NCBI RefSeq assembly: GCF_036327755.1
Contig: NZ_CP109596.1
Span: 620,001 to 684,000, forward strand
Source: Nocardia sp. NBC_01503
GTDB lineage: Bacteria; Actinomycetota; Actinomycetes; Mycobacteriales; Mycobacteriaceae
Reading direction: 5' to 3'
Length of the DNA stretch: 64,000 bases
Shown: piece after piece, positions 53,284 to 61,193 of the stretch
Layout of the letters: each line of letters opens with the position of its first letter
Position numbering within the stretch: the first letter of the stretch is position 1
Notes under the pieces: generated by a model
What the model saw: the letters and a program-made list of their open reading frames with translations, nothing else
The model's database searches: none
What the model was told of the DNA's origin: nothing
Position numbers and translations under genes: made by a program

Positions 53284-53745
53284 TCAGGCGGCCAGCATGA
53301 CCGGGCCATTGAATGCCTGTGCGGTAGGGCGGGTGATGGATTCCATGCGCTGGCGGCGGAGTTCGGTGGCGACCAGTTGGGTGAGGCCGATGAGGTCGGT
53401 GCCGAGGGCGCCCGCCAAGGCGGCGATCATCTCACTGGAGGGTTCCTTGCGACCGCGCTCGACCTCGGAGAGGTACTGCGGCGAGATTCCAGCTCGCCCA
53501 GCGGTTTCCACGAGCTTCTCGCCCTGTTCTTGGCGCAGGGCCCGCAGTTGGGCACCGAGCACCTCGCGCCACAGTGGCTCGCGTACCGGACGCAGGGCGC
53601 GTGGGCGCTCACCGCGAGATTCCGGGAGCCGAGCGCTCCGAACAGGGCCGTCGCCCGGCAGCGCGTGGACCGGCTGCGGGCTCGGAGTCTCGGCCCGCTC
53701 GGCGAGTCCGCCGGGGATGGAGTGAAGGCGCGGCTGCTCGGACAT
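53284..53745 (-). CDS. popR: PopR/ClgR-like helix-turn-helix regulator
   Basis: A 153-residue regulator. The first 55 residues are polar and Pro/Arg-rich. The helix-turn-helix (LWREVLGAQLRALRQEQGEKLVETAGRAGISPQYLSEVERGRKEPSSEM, read over residues 58-107) is closely related in pattern to ClgR and to Streptomyces PopR, including YLSEVERGxKE. PopR activates the clpP3-clpP4 operon in Streptomyces, so it likely controls the convergent ClpP pair beside it. The ClgR/PopR family ends in a C-terminal signal for Clp degradation; here the tail is ...MLAA, which ends in two alanines as such proteins often do. The upstream frame through the 47-bp repeats is not part of it. Confidence 0.85.
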   Translation of the reverse strand: MSEQPRLHSIPGGLAERAETPSPQPVHALPGDGPVRSARLPESRGERPRALRPVREPLWREVLGAQLRALRQEQGEKLVETAGRAGISPQYLSEVERGRKEPSSEMIAALAGALGTDLIGLTQLVATELRRQRMESITRPTAQAFNGPVMLAA

Positions 53746-53749
53746 GGTC

Positions 53750-53802
53750 CGAGCGTAAGTCCGCTCGCCCGCACCACGGGTCCCGTTCTGCTCTGAGCAG
53801 AA
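53750..53802. promoter_or_regulatory. Two palindromes upstream of popR
   Basis: CGAGCG-N6-CGCTCG at 53750-53767 is a perfect inverted repeat just before the start codon. TTCTGCTC-T-GAGCAGAA at 53786-53802 is a second perfect one, 41-57 bp upstream. They are candidate sites for autoregulation by the PopR-like protein. Neither matches the ClgR consensus closely. Confidence 0.4.
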
Positions 53803-53877
53803 GGAACTCCCCCGGCCTTCCGGCCGAAGAACGCACCAGATGCCGGGGCAGCACACACCATCCACACCATCTGAGGC

Positions 53878-54206
53878 GTGCCAGCGGCCAGGGGCAGCGC
53901 ACCAGCCTTGCCCAGGTAGGGCGCGTGCCAGCAGCCAGGCGCAGCGTGCCAGCCTTGCCCACGTAGGGCGCGTGCCAGCAGCCAGGCGCAGCGTGCCAGC
54001 CTTGCCCACGTAGGGCACGTGCCAGCAGCCAGGCGCAGCGTGCCAGCCTTGCCCACGTAGGGCACGTGCCAGCAGCCAAGGGCAGCGTGCCAGCCTTACC
54101 CACGTAGGGCGCATGCCAGCAGCCAAGGGCAGCGCACCAGCCTTACCCACGTAGGGCACGTGCCAGCAGCCAAGGGCAGCGCACCGGCCTTGCTCGTGTA
54201 GGGCGT
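53878..54206. repeat. 47-bp tandem repeat (seven copies)
   Basis: Seven contiguous 47-bp units (first unit starts 53878, second 53925, and so on), differing by a few substitutions; the central units are nearly identical. Because 47 is not a multiple of three the unit reads in all three frames, and all three minus-strand frames stay open through it (segments like YVGKAGTLRLAAGT). It lies between popR and the DUF5130-type gene, and is a VNTR-like locus rather than a CRISPR array: there are no unique spacers. Confidence 0.95.
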
Positions 54207-54353
54207 GCTGGATGCGGGGGCCCGTCATCCTCGCCGTAAAGAACAGCGCACCCCTTCCCTCTGCGCGTACCCGGTCGAGAAGCGGGGGCGCGGAGATGGA
54301 AGGGGTGCGAAAGTGTCCCGGCGCCGCGCGGATTCGCGGCGCCGGTGCGGGAC

Positions 54354-54821
54354 TCAGACCCGGCCGATGGAGGCGGCCATGACGCGCACCGCGGAGACCA
54401 GGCCGTCGATGAGCTCACCCTTGCGGAAGGAGCTCAGGGCGGCGGTCGCGCCCAGCTGGCAGACATTGTCATTGGCGCGCTTGGCGACATCGCTGCCGGA
54501 ACGCACCTCGACCGCCTTGGCATTGGGGTCGACCGCGATGAGCACCGAACGGGCCGCCTCGGGGGTACCGGGGAAGACCGCGTCCGCGCCGGCGGCGGAG
54601 TCCGCGCCGAGGTCGCCGATGAAGATGTTGAACCGCACCTTGGTGGCGCGGGTGGCATCGGTGAGGGCGTTGTCCATGAGCAGCCGCTCGTGATCGGTGA
54701 ACGGCACTTCGCTGAAGACATCACCCGCCTCGTGCACACCGGAGACGCGTCCACTCACGGTGACCGCGTAGCCGTGCGGTAGCTCGGCCTCGTTCACCGC
54801 GGGCCAATTAGAACTTGCCAC
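54354..54821 (-). CDS. DUF5130-family protein (Rv2468c-like)
   Basis: A 155-residue soluble protein with a TPM-like fold. Segments: ELPHGYAVTVSGRVSGV, FTDHERLLMDNALTDA, VRFNIFIGDLGAD, EVRSGSDVAKRANDNVC and the end SSFRKGELIDGLVSAVRVMAASIG. It resembles mycobacterial Rv2468c. Its start overlaps the last bases of the small membrane protein upstream (54808-54821), so the pair is coupled. The neighbour looks like a cytochrome oxidase accessory subunit, hinting at a role near the respiratory supercomplex, but the function is not established. Confidence 0.8.
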   Translation of the reverse strand: MASSNWPAVNEAELPHGYAVTVSGRVSGVHEAGDVFSEVPFTDHERLLMDNALTDATRATKVRFNIFIGDLGADSAAGADAVFPGTPEAARSVLIAVDPNAKAVEVRSGSDVAKRANDNVCQLGATAALSSFRKGELIDGLVSAVRVMAASIGRV

Positions 54822-55089
54822 TTGCCCGGCCTCCGATCAGGTCCGCCGCGGCGGATTCGATAGCAGCATGGTTGCCATGCGATGACTCAGCATTGTCGTG
54901 ATGACCGGAACCGGTCACCTCGTCCGTCGCGCTCCACAGCACCGGGGGCTGGGTCCACTCCGCGCCGAGCTCGAAGTGGTCCGGCTTCTTGCCGGGCAGC
55001 GGCTTACCGAGGAACGACAATCCGGCGATCACCAAATAGATCGCAAGCGGGATGCCGACGTAGATCAGCACTGTCTGGAGAATGCTCAC
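54808..55089 (-). CDS. Small membrane protein, probable aa3-type oxidase subunit CtaJ
   Basis: A 93-residue protein with one N-terminal helix (VLIYVGIPLAIYLVIAGLSFL), followed by a conserved short motif (GKPLPGKKPDHFELGAEWTQPPVLWSA) and a His/Gly-rich tail. The motif FELGAxWTxxPVLWSA is the part I associate with CtaJ, a small subunit seen in the actinobacterial bc1-aa3 supercomplex. The pairing with the DUF5130 gene matches mycobacteria. I rate the name as likely but not proven. Confidence 0.65.
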   Translation of the reverse strand: MSILQTVLIYVGIPLAIYLVIAGLSFLGKPLPGKKPDHFELGAEWTQPPVLWSATDEVTGSGHHDNAESSHGNHAAIESAAADLIGGRASGKF

Positions 55090-55166
55090 CGCTCAACGGT
55101 AATGGATGCCTGGATCAGCGCCACCGACCGGTGAGTACACGTGCGCACGTGTCGTCGTGATCTTGC

Positions 55167-56798
55167 TCAAATTAGCCAGGCCGTTGAGTTTGCCGGAAGT
55201 TTTCCAGCGCTAATCGGAGCGCTCGACAGCAGCACATCTCCCGCCGGCAGTGTTATCGCCGCATCGGTGGCATTGAGCACACATAGCAATCCGCCATCAC
55301 GCCGAAATGCCAGGCAGCCCGGCGGACTTCCGTACCACTCCAGTCCGGGCCCACCGAATTCCGGTCGCACGCCACGCAATTCGATAGCCATCCGATAGAG
55401 CGACAGCATGGAGTCCAATCGCTCCAACTGTTTCTCCACCGTCACCGCCGACCACTGCGGCGGCATGGGTAGCCAGGGCGTCCCGGCGGTGAATCCGAAC
55501 GGCGGCTGCTCCCCCTCCCACGGCAGCGGTACCCGGCAGCCGTCCCGGCCGCGCTGGGTGTGCCCGGAGCGCTCCCAGGTCGGATCCTGTAGCGCCTCGT
55601 CCGGTAGGTCGTCGACATTGGGCAACCCCAATTCCGCACCGTTGTAGATGAATACGCTGCCCGGCAATGCCAACTCCACCATGATCATCGCCCGCGCCCG
55701 CGCCTGCCCGATCGCGCCACCGCCGTAACGGGTGACCTCGCGCTCCACATCGTGATTGGAGAGCGTCCAGGTGGGACTGGCACCGACCGCCGCGACCGCG
55801 TGCAGCGAATTGTCCACGGCGTCACGGATTCTGTCGGGATGGAACGGTGTCTCGGCCAATCGGAAGTTGAATGCCAGGTGTAGCTCGTCGGGGCGCACAT
55901 AATCACCGAATCGAGTGTTGTCGTCCACCCAGACCTCGCCGATCGATACCGCGTTCGGGAACTCGTCCATGACTTTTCGCAGTCGGCGATGGATCTCGTG
56001 CACGCCCGGATTGTTGAAGCGCGGATCATTATCGTCATGCACCACCAAATGGGTGTCGTCCGGAGTCCGCTGCGGCAGCTCCATATCCGGTAGACCAGCG
56101 GGTTTGGCCATTCCATGCGCGACATCGATTCGGAATCCGTCGACCCCGCGCATCAGCCAGAACCGAATTGTCTGCTCGAAATCCGCCGCCACCTCCGGGT
56201 TCTCCCAATTCAGGTCCGGCTGTTCGGGCGCGAAGATATGCAGATACCACTGCCCGGGCCTGCCGTCGGCCTCGGTGACGCGAGTCCAAGCCGGACCGCC
56301 GAAGATACTCGGCCAATTGTTCGGCGGCACACTGCCATCCGGCCCCCGGCCGTCGCGGAACCAGTAGCGGGCGCGCTCCGGACTACCCGGTGCGGCGGCC
56401 AGCGCGGCGGTGAACCACGGATGCTGATCGCTGGTGTGGTTGGGCACCAGGTCCATGGTGACCCGCATCTGCCGGTGGTGCGCCTCGTCGATCAACTCGT
56501 CGAGCGCGCGCAGGCCACCGAAGAGCGGATCGATATCGCGCGGATCGGCAACGTCGTAGCCACCATCGGCCATGGGTGAGCGCATGACCGGGCAGATCCA
56601 CAGCGCATCCACCCCGAGCAGCTCCAAATAGCCCAGCTTGTCACGCAACCCACGCAGGTCACCGACACCGTCGACATCGGAGTCCGCGAACGAGCGGGGG
56701 TACACCTGATAGAAGACGGCGGATCGCCACCACGGCGCCGTCGCGGGCACGAAATCCGGTGCGGCGGAGGGCACAGCGGCGGTGGAGTTCTCGGTCAC
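55167..56798 (-). CDS. aglA: Alpha-glucosidase / GH13 glycoside hydrolase (AglA-like)
   Basis: A 543-residue GH13 enzyme. The barrel begins AVFYQVYPRSFADSDVDGVGDL. The nucleophile Asp lies in GVDGFRIDVAHGM, the acid/base Glu in SIGEVWVDD, and the third carboxylate in TLSNHDVER. This set fits alpha-1,4-glucosidases or oligo-1,6-glucosidases acting on malto-oligosaccharides or related glucans. The end ALPGSVFIYNGAELGLPNVDD is family-typical. The GTG at 56798 is a probable start without a strong ribosome binding site; a longer frame is possible. Order glbO-aglA is as in mycobacteria. Confidence 0.92.
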   Translation of the reverse strand: MTENSTAAVPSAAPDFVPATAPWWRSAVFYQVYPRSFADSDVDGVGDLRGLRDKLGYLELLGVDALWICPVMRSPMADGGYDVADPRDIDPLFGGLRALDELIDEAHHRQMRVTMDLVPNHTSDQHPWFTAALAAAPGSPERARYWFRDGRGPDGSVPPNNWPSIFGGPAWTRVTEADGRPGQWYLHIFAPEQPDLNWENPEVAADFEQTIRFWLMRGVDGFRIDVAHGMAKPAGLPDMELPQRTPDDTHLVVHDDNDPRFNNPGVHEIHRRLRKVMDEFPNAVSIGEVWVDDNTRFGDYVRPDELHLAFNFRLAETPFHPDRIRDAVDNSLHAVAAVGASPTWTLSNHDVEREVTRYGGGAIGQARARAMIMVELALPGSVFIYNGAELGLPNVDDLPDEALQDPTWERSGHTQRGRDGCRVPLPWEGEQPPFGFTAGTPWLPMPPQWSAVTVEKQLERLDSMLSLYRMAIELRGVRPEFGGPGLEWYGSPPGCLAFRRDGGLLCVLNATDAAITLPAGDVLLSSAPISAGKLPANSTAWLI

Positions 56799-56931
56799 AG
56801 CCGTAATGGTGCCAAAGCCTGCCGACACTCGAGGGCACGACGCCGACACTTGTCCAGATTCAGCAAATGATCAGCGGACGAGACCCCGAACCGGAAACGC
56901 TCTGGGGGCCTTCAACTTCTGCGGTACGAAT

Positions 56932-57345
56932 TCAGATCGGCGAGTTCATGAGCGAATTGGCGGCCATCTCGAAGTAGTCGAGCAACTGCTTGCGATGGGC
57001 GTCGTCGAGCAGTGCGGGTTCGATCTCGGCGACGGCGATGTGCATGGCGCGCAACCAGGCATCGCGCTCGATCGGACCGATTTTGAACGGGTGGTGCCGC
57101 ATCCGCAGGCGCGGGTGTCCGCGCTCGTCACCGTAGGTGCGCGGGCCGCCCCAGTACTGCTCCAGGAACATCCGCAACCGGCGTTCGGCGGGGCCGAGAT
57201 CCTCCTCCGGGTACAGCGGGCGCAACACCTCATCGCCCGCCACCTCCCGATAGAAGGCGGCGACGATCCGCTCGAAGGTCTCCGCCCCACCCACGGCTTC
57301 GTAGAAGGAGGTCGCTGTCTGCTCGCCGGTGCTCACGCCAACCAT
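56932..57345 (-). CDS. glbO: Truncated hemoglobin, group II (GlbO)
   Basis: A 137-residue truncated hemoglobin. Signature: [55 protein letters not shown] (proximal His in MRHHPF), and [11 protein letters not shown] (distal Trp). GlbO binds O2 tightly and is membrane-associated in mycobacteria, where it aids respiration and detoxifies reactive species. The ATG at 57345 is chosen over the GTG nine bases downstream; the gene is divergent from the HNH gene. Confidence 0.95.
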   Translation of the reverse strand: MVGVSTGEQTATSFYEAVGGAETFERIVAAFYREVAGDEVLRPLYPEEDLGPAERRLRMFLEQYWGGPRTYGDERGHPRLRMRHHPFKIGPIERDAWLRAMHIAVAEIEPALLDDAHRKQLLDYFEMAANSLMNSPI

Positions 57346-57593
57346 TGTGCCCACTGCTCGCCGTGACGGCCCGTCGCGGGTCGAAACGGGGGCCGGAAAG
57401 CCCGTTGATCTTGCTGGTCGGGCCGTCCGAGGCCCCGTTGCCCAGGGTGTTTCATACCGTCACGCGTCGTTCATCCGTTTGTGCCCGACAATGTGCGAAA
57501 TCACCGTGCAATGTGCGCCGTTCCATGGTCAACTGGGTGGCAGTCTGCCGAATACCACACCATCGGACGAATACGGATTCGGGGTATTGCATC

Positions 57594-58289
57594 ATGAAGC
57601 AGCGGCACAGTGCCCGGCACGAGGCGCGCACGCACCGACAACTCCAGCCCGCCGACGTCCACAATCGTGGCTCGGGGGCTACTCCGCTGCACATCTTGTC
57701 CGAACATTCCCATCCGGATGCGCATCATGACCATTCCGCGCATCGCCCGGCCGATGTCCCTCCCGGCCCGAGCTGGAGTAAGAGTCGCGTTCTGCTCTTG
57801 AACGCCACCTACGAGCCGCTCACCGCGCTCTCCGCGCGCCGCGCCGTCGTACTGCTCATCTGCGATAAGGCGCATACCGTTCACGACAATCCCGAAGGTC
57901 CGGTCGTGCACTCCGCCGGCACCTCGGTAGCGCTGCCCTCGGTGATCCGACTACGCACCTACGTGCATGTCCCCTATCGCGCCCGCGTGCCCATGACGCG
58001 CGCCGCGCTCATGCACCGCGACCGCTATCGCTGCGCCTACTGCGGTGGTAAGGCCGAAACCATCGATCATGTGATCCCCCGCAGCCGCGGTGGTGCGCAC
58101 TCCTGGGAGAACTGCGTAGCCTCCTGCGCCCCCTGCAATCACCGCAAGGCCGACAAGCTGCTCAGCGAATTGGGTTGGACCCTGCACCATCAGATGGTGG
58201 CGCCGAAGGGCCCGCACTGGCGACTACTCACCGCCAGTTCGGAGTTGGACCCGACCTGGCTGCAGTATCTCGGCGAAGGCGCGGCCTGA
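57594..58289 (+). CDS. HNH endonuclease family protein (Rv2469c-like)
   Basis: A 231-residue protein. A His-rich N-terminal stretch (HPDAHHDHSAHRPAD) precedes the core: VLLLNATYEPLTALSARRAVVLLICDKAH, then CAYCGGKAETIDHVIPRSRGGAHSWEN and CAPCNHRKADKLL. The HNH zinc finger has CxxC twice plus the DHVIPRSRGG histidine. The sequence family is conserved across Mycobacteriales with few neighbours; the biological target is unknown, but the nuclease fold is complete. The ATG at 57594 is the first start with a GGGG-type ribosome binding site. Confidence 0.9.
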   Translation: MKQRHSARHEARTHRQLQPADVHNRGSGATPLHILSEHSHPDAHHDHSAHRPADVPPGPSWSKSRVLLLNATYEPLTALSARRAVVLLICDKAHTVHDNPEGPVVHSAGTSVALPSVIRLRTYVHVPYRARVPMTRAALMHRDRYRCAYCGGKAETIDHVIPRSRGGAHSWENCVASCAPCNHRKADKLLSELGWTLHHQMVAPKGPHWRLLTASSELDPTWLQYLGEGAA

Positions 58290-58316
58290 CACAGAGCGCC
58301 CAGCCCATTCCTCGGT

Positions 58317-58889
58317 TCAGCTGTATTCGCTGACCAGTAGTGCCCAGGTGCCCGGTTCGAGCGCCTCGAAGACGTGTGGCGAGTCGCCGGGGTAGCAGAT
58401 GTAGTCGCCTGGACGCAGCTCCACCGGCGCCTCCGCGGGGCCGACCTTGGCCCGGCCACCGCCCAGCACAATGTGTTCCACCACGCCGTGGCTGTGCGGA
58501 TCGGAGTCACGGGAGTGCCCGGGTTCGGCGGTAATGCGGTAGATATCGCGGCGCGCGGTGGGTGGTGAGGCCGCGAGCAGTGTTGTTCGATACTCCGACT
58601 GGGATGAGGCCAGCATCGCGCCCTCCCCCGCGCGAATCACCTGAACCATCGGCCGCGGTGGATCCAACAGGCGCGAGAACGGAATATCGAGGGCGACGCA
58701 GAGCGCCCACAGCGTCTCGATGCTGGGATTCCCGGCGCCCGACTCCAGTTGCGAGAGTGTGGATTTCGCGATTCCGGCCTGGCGCGCGACCTCGGTGAGC
58801 GAGAGCCCGGCCCGGGCACGCTCCCGACGCAGGGCAGCGGCGATCGCCTCCTGCGGAGACGCGGACGAGGGGCTGTCGGACTGGGTCAT
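58317..58889 (-). CDS. XRE-family regulator with C-terminal cupin
   Basis: A 190-residue regulator. The helix-turn-helix is at 14-66 (EAIAAALRRERARAGLSLTEVARQAGIAKSTLSQLESGAGNP then LWALCVAL). The C-terminal cupin (about 100-188) has HSHGVVEHIVLGGGRAKVG and YICYPGDSPHVFEAL. It is convergent with the HNH gene and divergent from azlC, so it probably controls azlCD; such regulators commonly sense a metabolite through the cupin. Confidence 0.92.
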   Translation of the reverse strand: MTQSDSPSSASPQEAIAAALRRERARAGLSLTEVARQAGIAKSTLSQLESGAGNPSIETLWALCVALDIPFSRLLDPPRPMVQVIRAGEGAMLASSQSEYRTTLLAASPPTARRDIYRITAEPGHSRDSDPHSHGVVEHIVLGGGRAKVGPAEAPVELRPGDYICYPGDSPHVFEALEPGTWALLVSEYS

Positions 58890-58959
58890 ATCGGCTTCAC
58901 ACAGTACCCGGCGCCACCCGACCGGCACGACTACACGGCCGATCGGCGGGCAGCCCACC

Positions 58960-59008
58960 GTCATCCCGGCGCGCTTTCGGCCGGGATCCACACCAGCGCC
59001 GGAATGAC
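58960..59008. repeat. Intergenic nested palindrome, copy 6 (right half truncated)
   Basis: A typical left half at 58960-58994 (GTCATCCCG to GATCCACACC) and only the last bases of the right half (GCGCCGGAATGAC, 58996-59008). It lies in the 256-bp gap between the cupin regulator and azlC. Confidence 0.85.
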
Positions 59009-59108
59009 CGGTCGACAGCGCGTCAGTGGTAGCGGTGCGGTTACCGTGCCTACATTCGCGCGGCCCGCGGGCAGGGCGATATGGCCGATCGTCGACGCTT
59101 GGGGGTCT

Positions 59109-59158
59109 TTGACTTATCGAGCGGGTTGCGTTCAATATAGACGGCATGCGTTCGATAT
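59109..59158 (+). promoter_or_regulatory. Promoter of azlC, probably leaderless, with two direct repeats
   Basis: TTGACT at 59109-59114 and CAATAT at 59133-59138 form -35/-10 elements with an 18-bp spacer, and the start codon A (59146) sits about where transcription would begin. TGCGTTCAATAT (59127-59138) and TGCGTTCGATAT (59147-59158) form a direct repeat of period 20 overlapping the -10 and start codon, a plausible operator for the divergent cupin regulator. Confidence 0.45.
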
Positions 59159-59922
59159 GGCGAACACTCGATCGGGGTGTACTCACGGGGATCGCGGCGA
59201 TCTGCCTGGCAGTCGCCATGATCGGCGTTTCCTACGGCGCTACCGCCGTGACCGCGGGATTCCCCACCTGGCTGCCCATGCTGATGAGCGTGGCCGTGGT
59301 CGCGGGCGGCTCCGAATTCGTTTTCCTGGGCATTCTCACCGCGGGCGGCAGCCTCGTCGCCGCCGTACTCGCGGGTTTGCTGGTCAATGCCAGGCATCTC
59401 CCCTACGGCCTGTCCGTACCGGATGTCGTCGGCACCGGCTGGCGGCGACTGCTCGGCACGCACGTCATGAACGATGAATCGGTCGCCATGGCGCTCGCGC
59501 AGCCCGACCGGCCGCGCCGTCGCGCCGCGTACTGGCTCTGCGGATTGGCCGTACTGGCGGCCTGGCCGCTGGGCGCGGCCGTCGGCGCGGTGCTGGGCTC
59601 GGTGGTCCCGAATCCGAACGCCTTCGGCCTGGACGCGGTGTTCCCGGCGGTCCTGATCAGCCTGGTGCTCCCGGCGCTGCGTGACCCGCTGACTCGCACT
59701 GCCGCCCTCGCCGGTGCGGCGGTCGCGGCAATCGCTACGCCTTTCCTGGGCGCGGGACTGCCGGTTCTACTGGCCCTGACCGCAGTGCTGTTGGTCGTTC
59801 GCCGCGCGGGCAGCGCCACAACCGCTGCGGGCGACGCGACTTCGCTCGCGGACAACCGTGAGCCCAATGCGGTCACCGCCGAGTCTGTCGCGGTGACGAC
59901 TACCGCGAATGCGGCCGCATAA
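59146..59922 (+). CDS. azlC: AzlC-family branched-chain amino acid exporter, large subunit
   Basis: A 258-residue membrane protein with about seven helices. The segment AVAMIGVSYGATAVTAGFPTWLPMLMSVAVVAGGSEFVFLGIL and the internal repeat ARHLPYGLSVPDVVG fit AzlC. AzlC with AzlD exports branched-chain amino acids or related compounds. Start: ATG at 59146; no ribosome binding site is visible, in agreement with a leaderless transcript. azlD follows after 82 bp. Confidence 0.9.
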   Translation: MRSIWRTLDRGVLTGIAAICLAVAMIGVSYGATAVTAGFPTWLPMLMSVAVVAGGSEFVFLGILTAGGSLVAAVLAGLLVNARHLPYGLSVPDVVGTGWRRLLGTHVMNDESVAMALAQPDRPRRRAAYWLCGLAVLAAWPLGAAVGAVLGSVVPNPNAFGLDAVFPAVLISLVLPALRDPLTRTAALAGAAVAAIATPFLGAGLPVLLALTAVLLVVRRAGSATTAAGDATSLADNREPNAVTAESVAVTTTANAAA

Positions 59923-60004
59923 CTTCCAGCCCCACCCCACAACTCCAGCCCACACACCGCGGCCCGAGCGGCCGATGGATTCGAGCCCCGAAGGAGGTGC
60001 CGCC

Positions 60005-60322
60005 ATGACGAGCACACTTATCGCCGGAGTCTGCGCACTTGCCGTGGGCACCTTCGCATTCCGCTTCGCGGGCCCCGCGCTACGCAGCCGGGTGAAGATC
60101 TCGCCGCGCACGGTCAAACTGCTGGAGATCGCCTCCGTCGTCCTGCTGGCGGCGCTGGCGGTCACCACACTGATGCCCTCGCGCAGTGGCGAATTCGGCC
60201 TCGCGCTGCCTGCGGGGGTACTCGTCGCCGCCGTATTGGCTTGGCGACGGGCACCGCTACTGGTCGTGATCCTGACCGCTGCCGTGCTCACCGCGGGCCT
60301 GCGCATGCTCGGTGTGCACTGA
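60005..60322 (+). CDS. azlD: AzlD-family transporter small subunit
   Basis: A 105-residue protein with three to four helices (STLIAGVCALAVGTFAFRFAG; LLEIASVVLLAALAVTTLM; ALPAGVLVAAVLAW; LLVVILTAAVLTAGLRML). The FRFAGPALRS motif after the first helix is typical of AzlD. It completes the AzlCD pair. The ATG at 60005 follows GAAGGAGG, a strong ribosome binding site, unlike azlC. Confidence 0.88.
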   Translation: MTSTLIAGVCALAVGTFAFRFAGPALRSRVKISPRTVKLLEIASVVLLAALAVTTLMPSRSGEFGLALPAGVLVAAVLAWRRAPLLVVILTAAVLTAGLRMLGVH

Positions 60323-60373
60323 CGACATCCGTACGCGCGCTTTTTCGCGGTCGGCGTGGAGAGCGGTGAGCAT

Positions 60374-61105
60374 TCAGCCGCGCAGTAGGTTCACCAGACG
60401 CGACCAGGCGTCTTCGGCATCCTCGGGGCGGTACCAATCACGGCCGGGGTAGACGAAACCGTGTGGAGCGTCCTCGTAGACGACGAGTTCGTGGTCGATG
60501 TTGTTGTCGGAGAGGGCTTTTTCGAGTTCGGCGCGGGCCTCGGCGTCGATGAGGGGGTCCAGGCCGCCGAAGAAGAGGATGACCCGGCCGGTGATTCCCG
60601 AGGTGGATTCGATGGTGGGTTCCGGGGTGGAGAGCGGGATTTCGGTGTTGGTGAGCCAGCCGGGGTAGAAGGCGGCGACCACGGTCAGCGGGAGTTGGGT
60701 GGCGGCGTAGTAGGCGACGTGGCCGCCCGCGCTGAAGCCGACCATGCCTACGGTGGTGGCATTGCGGCTGTTCAGTTCGTCGATGCAGGCGGAGATATCG
60801 GCGATGACATCGGCACGATTCAGGGTGCGCAGCAGGTCCAGTCCGCGTTCGCGGCCCTCGGCGGTCCAGTCGAGGCGGGCGCGCGGTTCGGCGCGGTGGA
60901 ACAGGTCCGGGACCAGGACGGTGACGCCCAGGGCCGCGAGCCGCTCGGCGGCGGCGAGCACCGATTCGTGCTGGCCGTAGATCTCATGGCCGACAATGAC
61001 TCCCGGATAGTCGCCGGGCGCCTCCGGACGTGCCAGGTAGGCGCTCATCACCGCGCCGCCGACCTCGATATCGATCCACTCCGTCACGATGCCCGTATCG
61101 CTCAT
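60374..61105 (-). CDS. Dienelactone hydrolase family alpha/beta hydrolase
   Basis: A 243-residue hydrolase. The nucleophile elbow is GFSAGG near residue 118, Ser where classical dienelactone hydrolase has Cys (GFCxGG). The Asp lies in GGLDPLIDAEA and the His in DAPHGFVYPG. It opens with YPGVIVGHEIYGQHESV. It may hydrolyse lactones or esters, but the Ser variant makes the classical chlorocatechol reaction uncertain. The start is MSDTGIVTEW at 61105; the longer frame upstream overlaps other genes. Confidence 0.85.
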   Translation of the reverse strand: MSDTGIVTEWIDIEVGGAVMSAYLARPEAPGDYPGVIVGHEIYGQHESVLAAAERLAALGVTVLVPDLFHRAEPRARLDWTAEGRERGLDLLRTLNRADVIADISACIDELNSRNATTVGMVGFSAGGHVAYYAATQLPLTVVAAFYPGWLTNTEIPLSTPEPTIESTSGITGRVILFFGGLDPLIDAEARAELEKALSDNNIDHELVVYEDAPHGFVYPGRDWYRPEDAEDAWSRLVNLLRG

Positions 61106-61193
61106 GAGCTCAACGTAGCCACGGCGGCCGCACTCCACCAATCGGGCAACCGATCCCCGCCATCGATGATTCGATGGCAGGGCGGCGCGAAAG

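Noticed and set aside
53878..54206. Tandem array as a CRISPR
   Set aside because: Units follow one another without unique spacers, and no cas gene is in the window. It is a plain tandem repeat.
53284..54228. Long 314-residue frame for the popR gene that includes the repeat array
   Set aside because: The repeated WHVPYVGKAG-like stretch is a translation of the 47-bp units. The real regulator starts at MSEQPRLH (53745).
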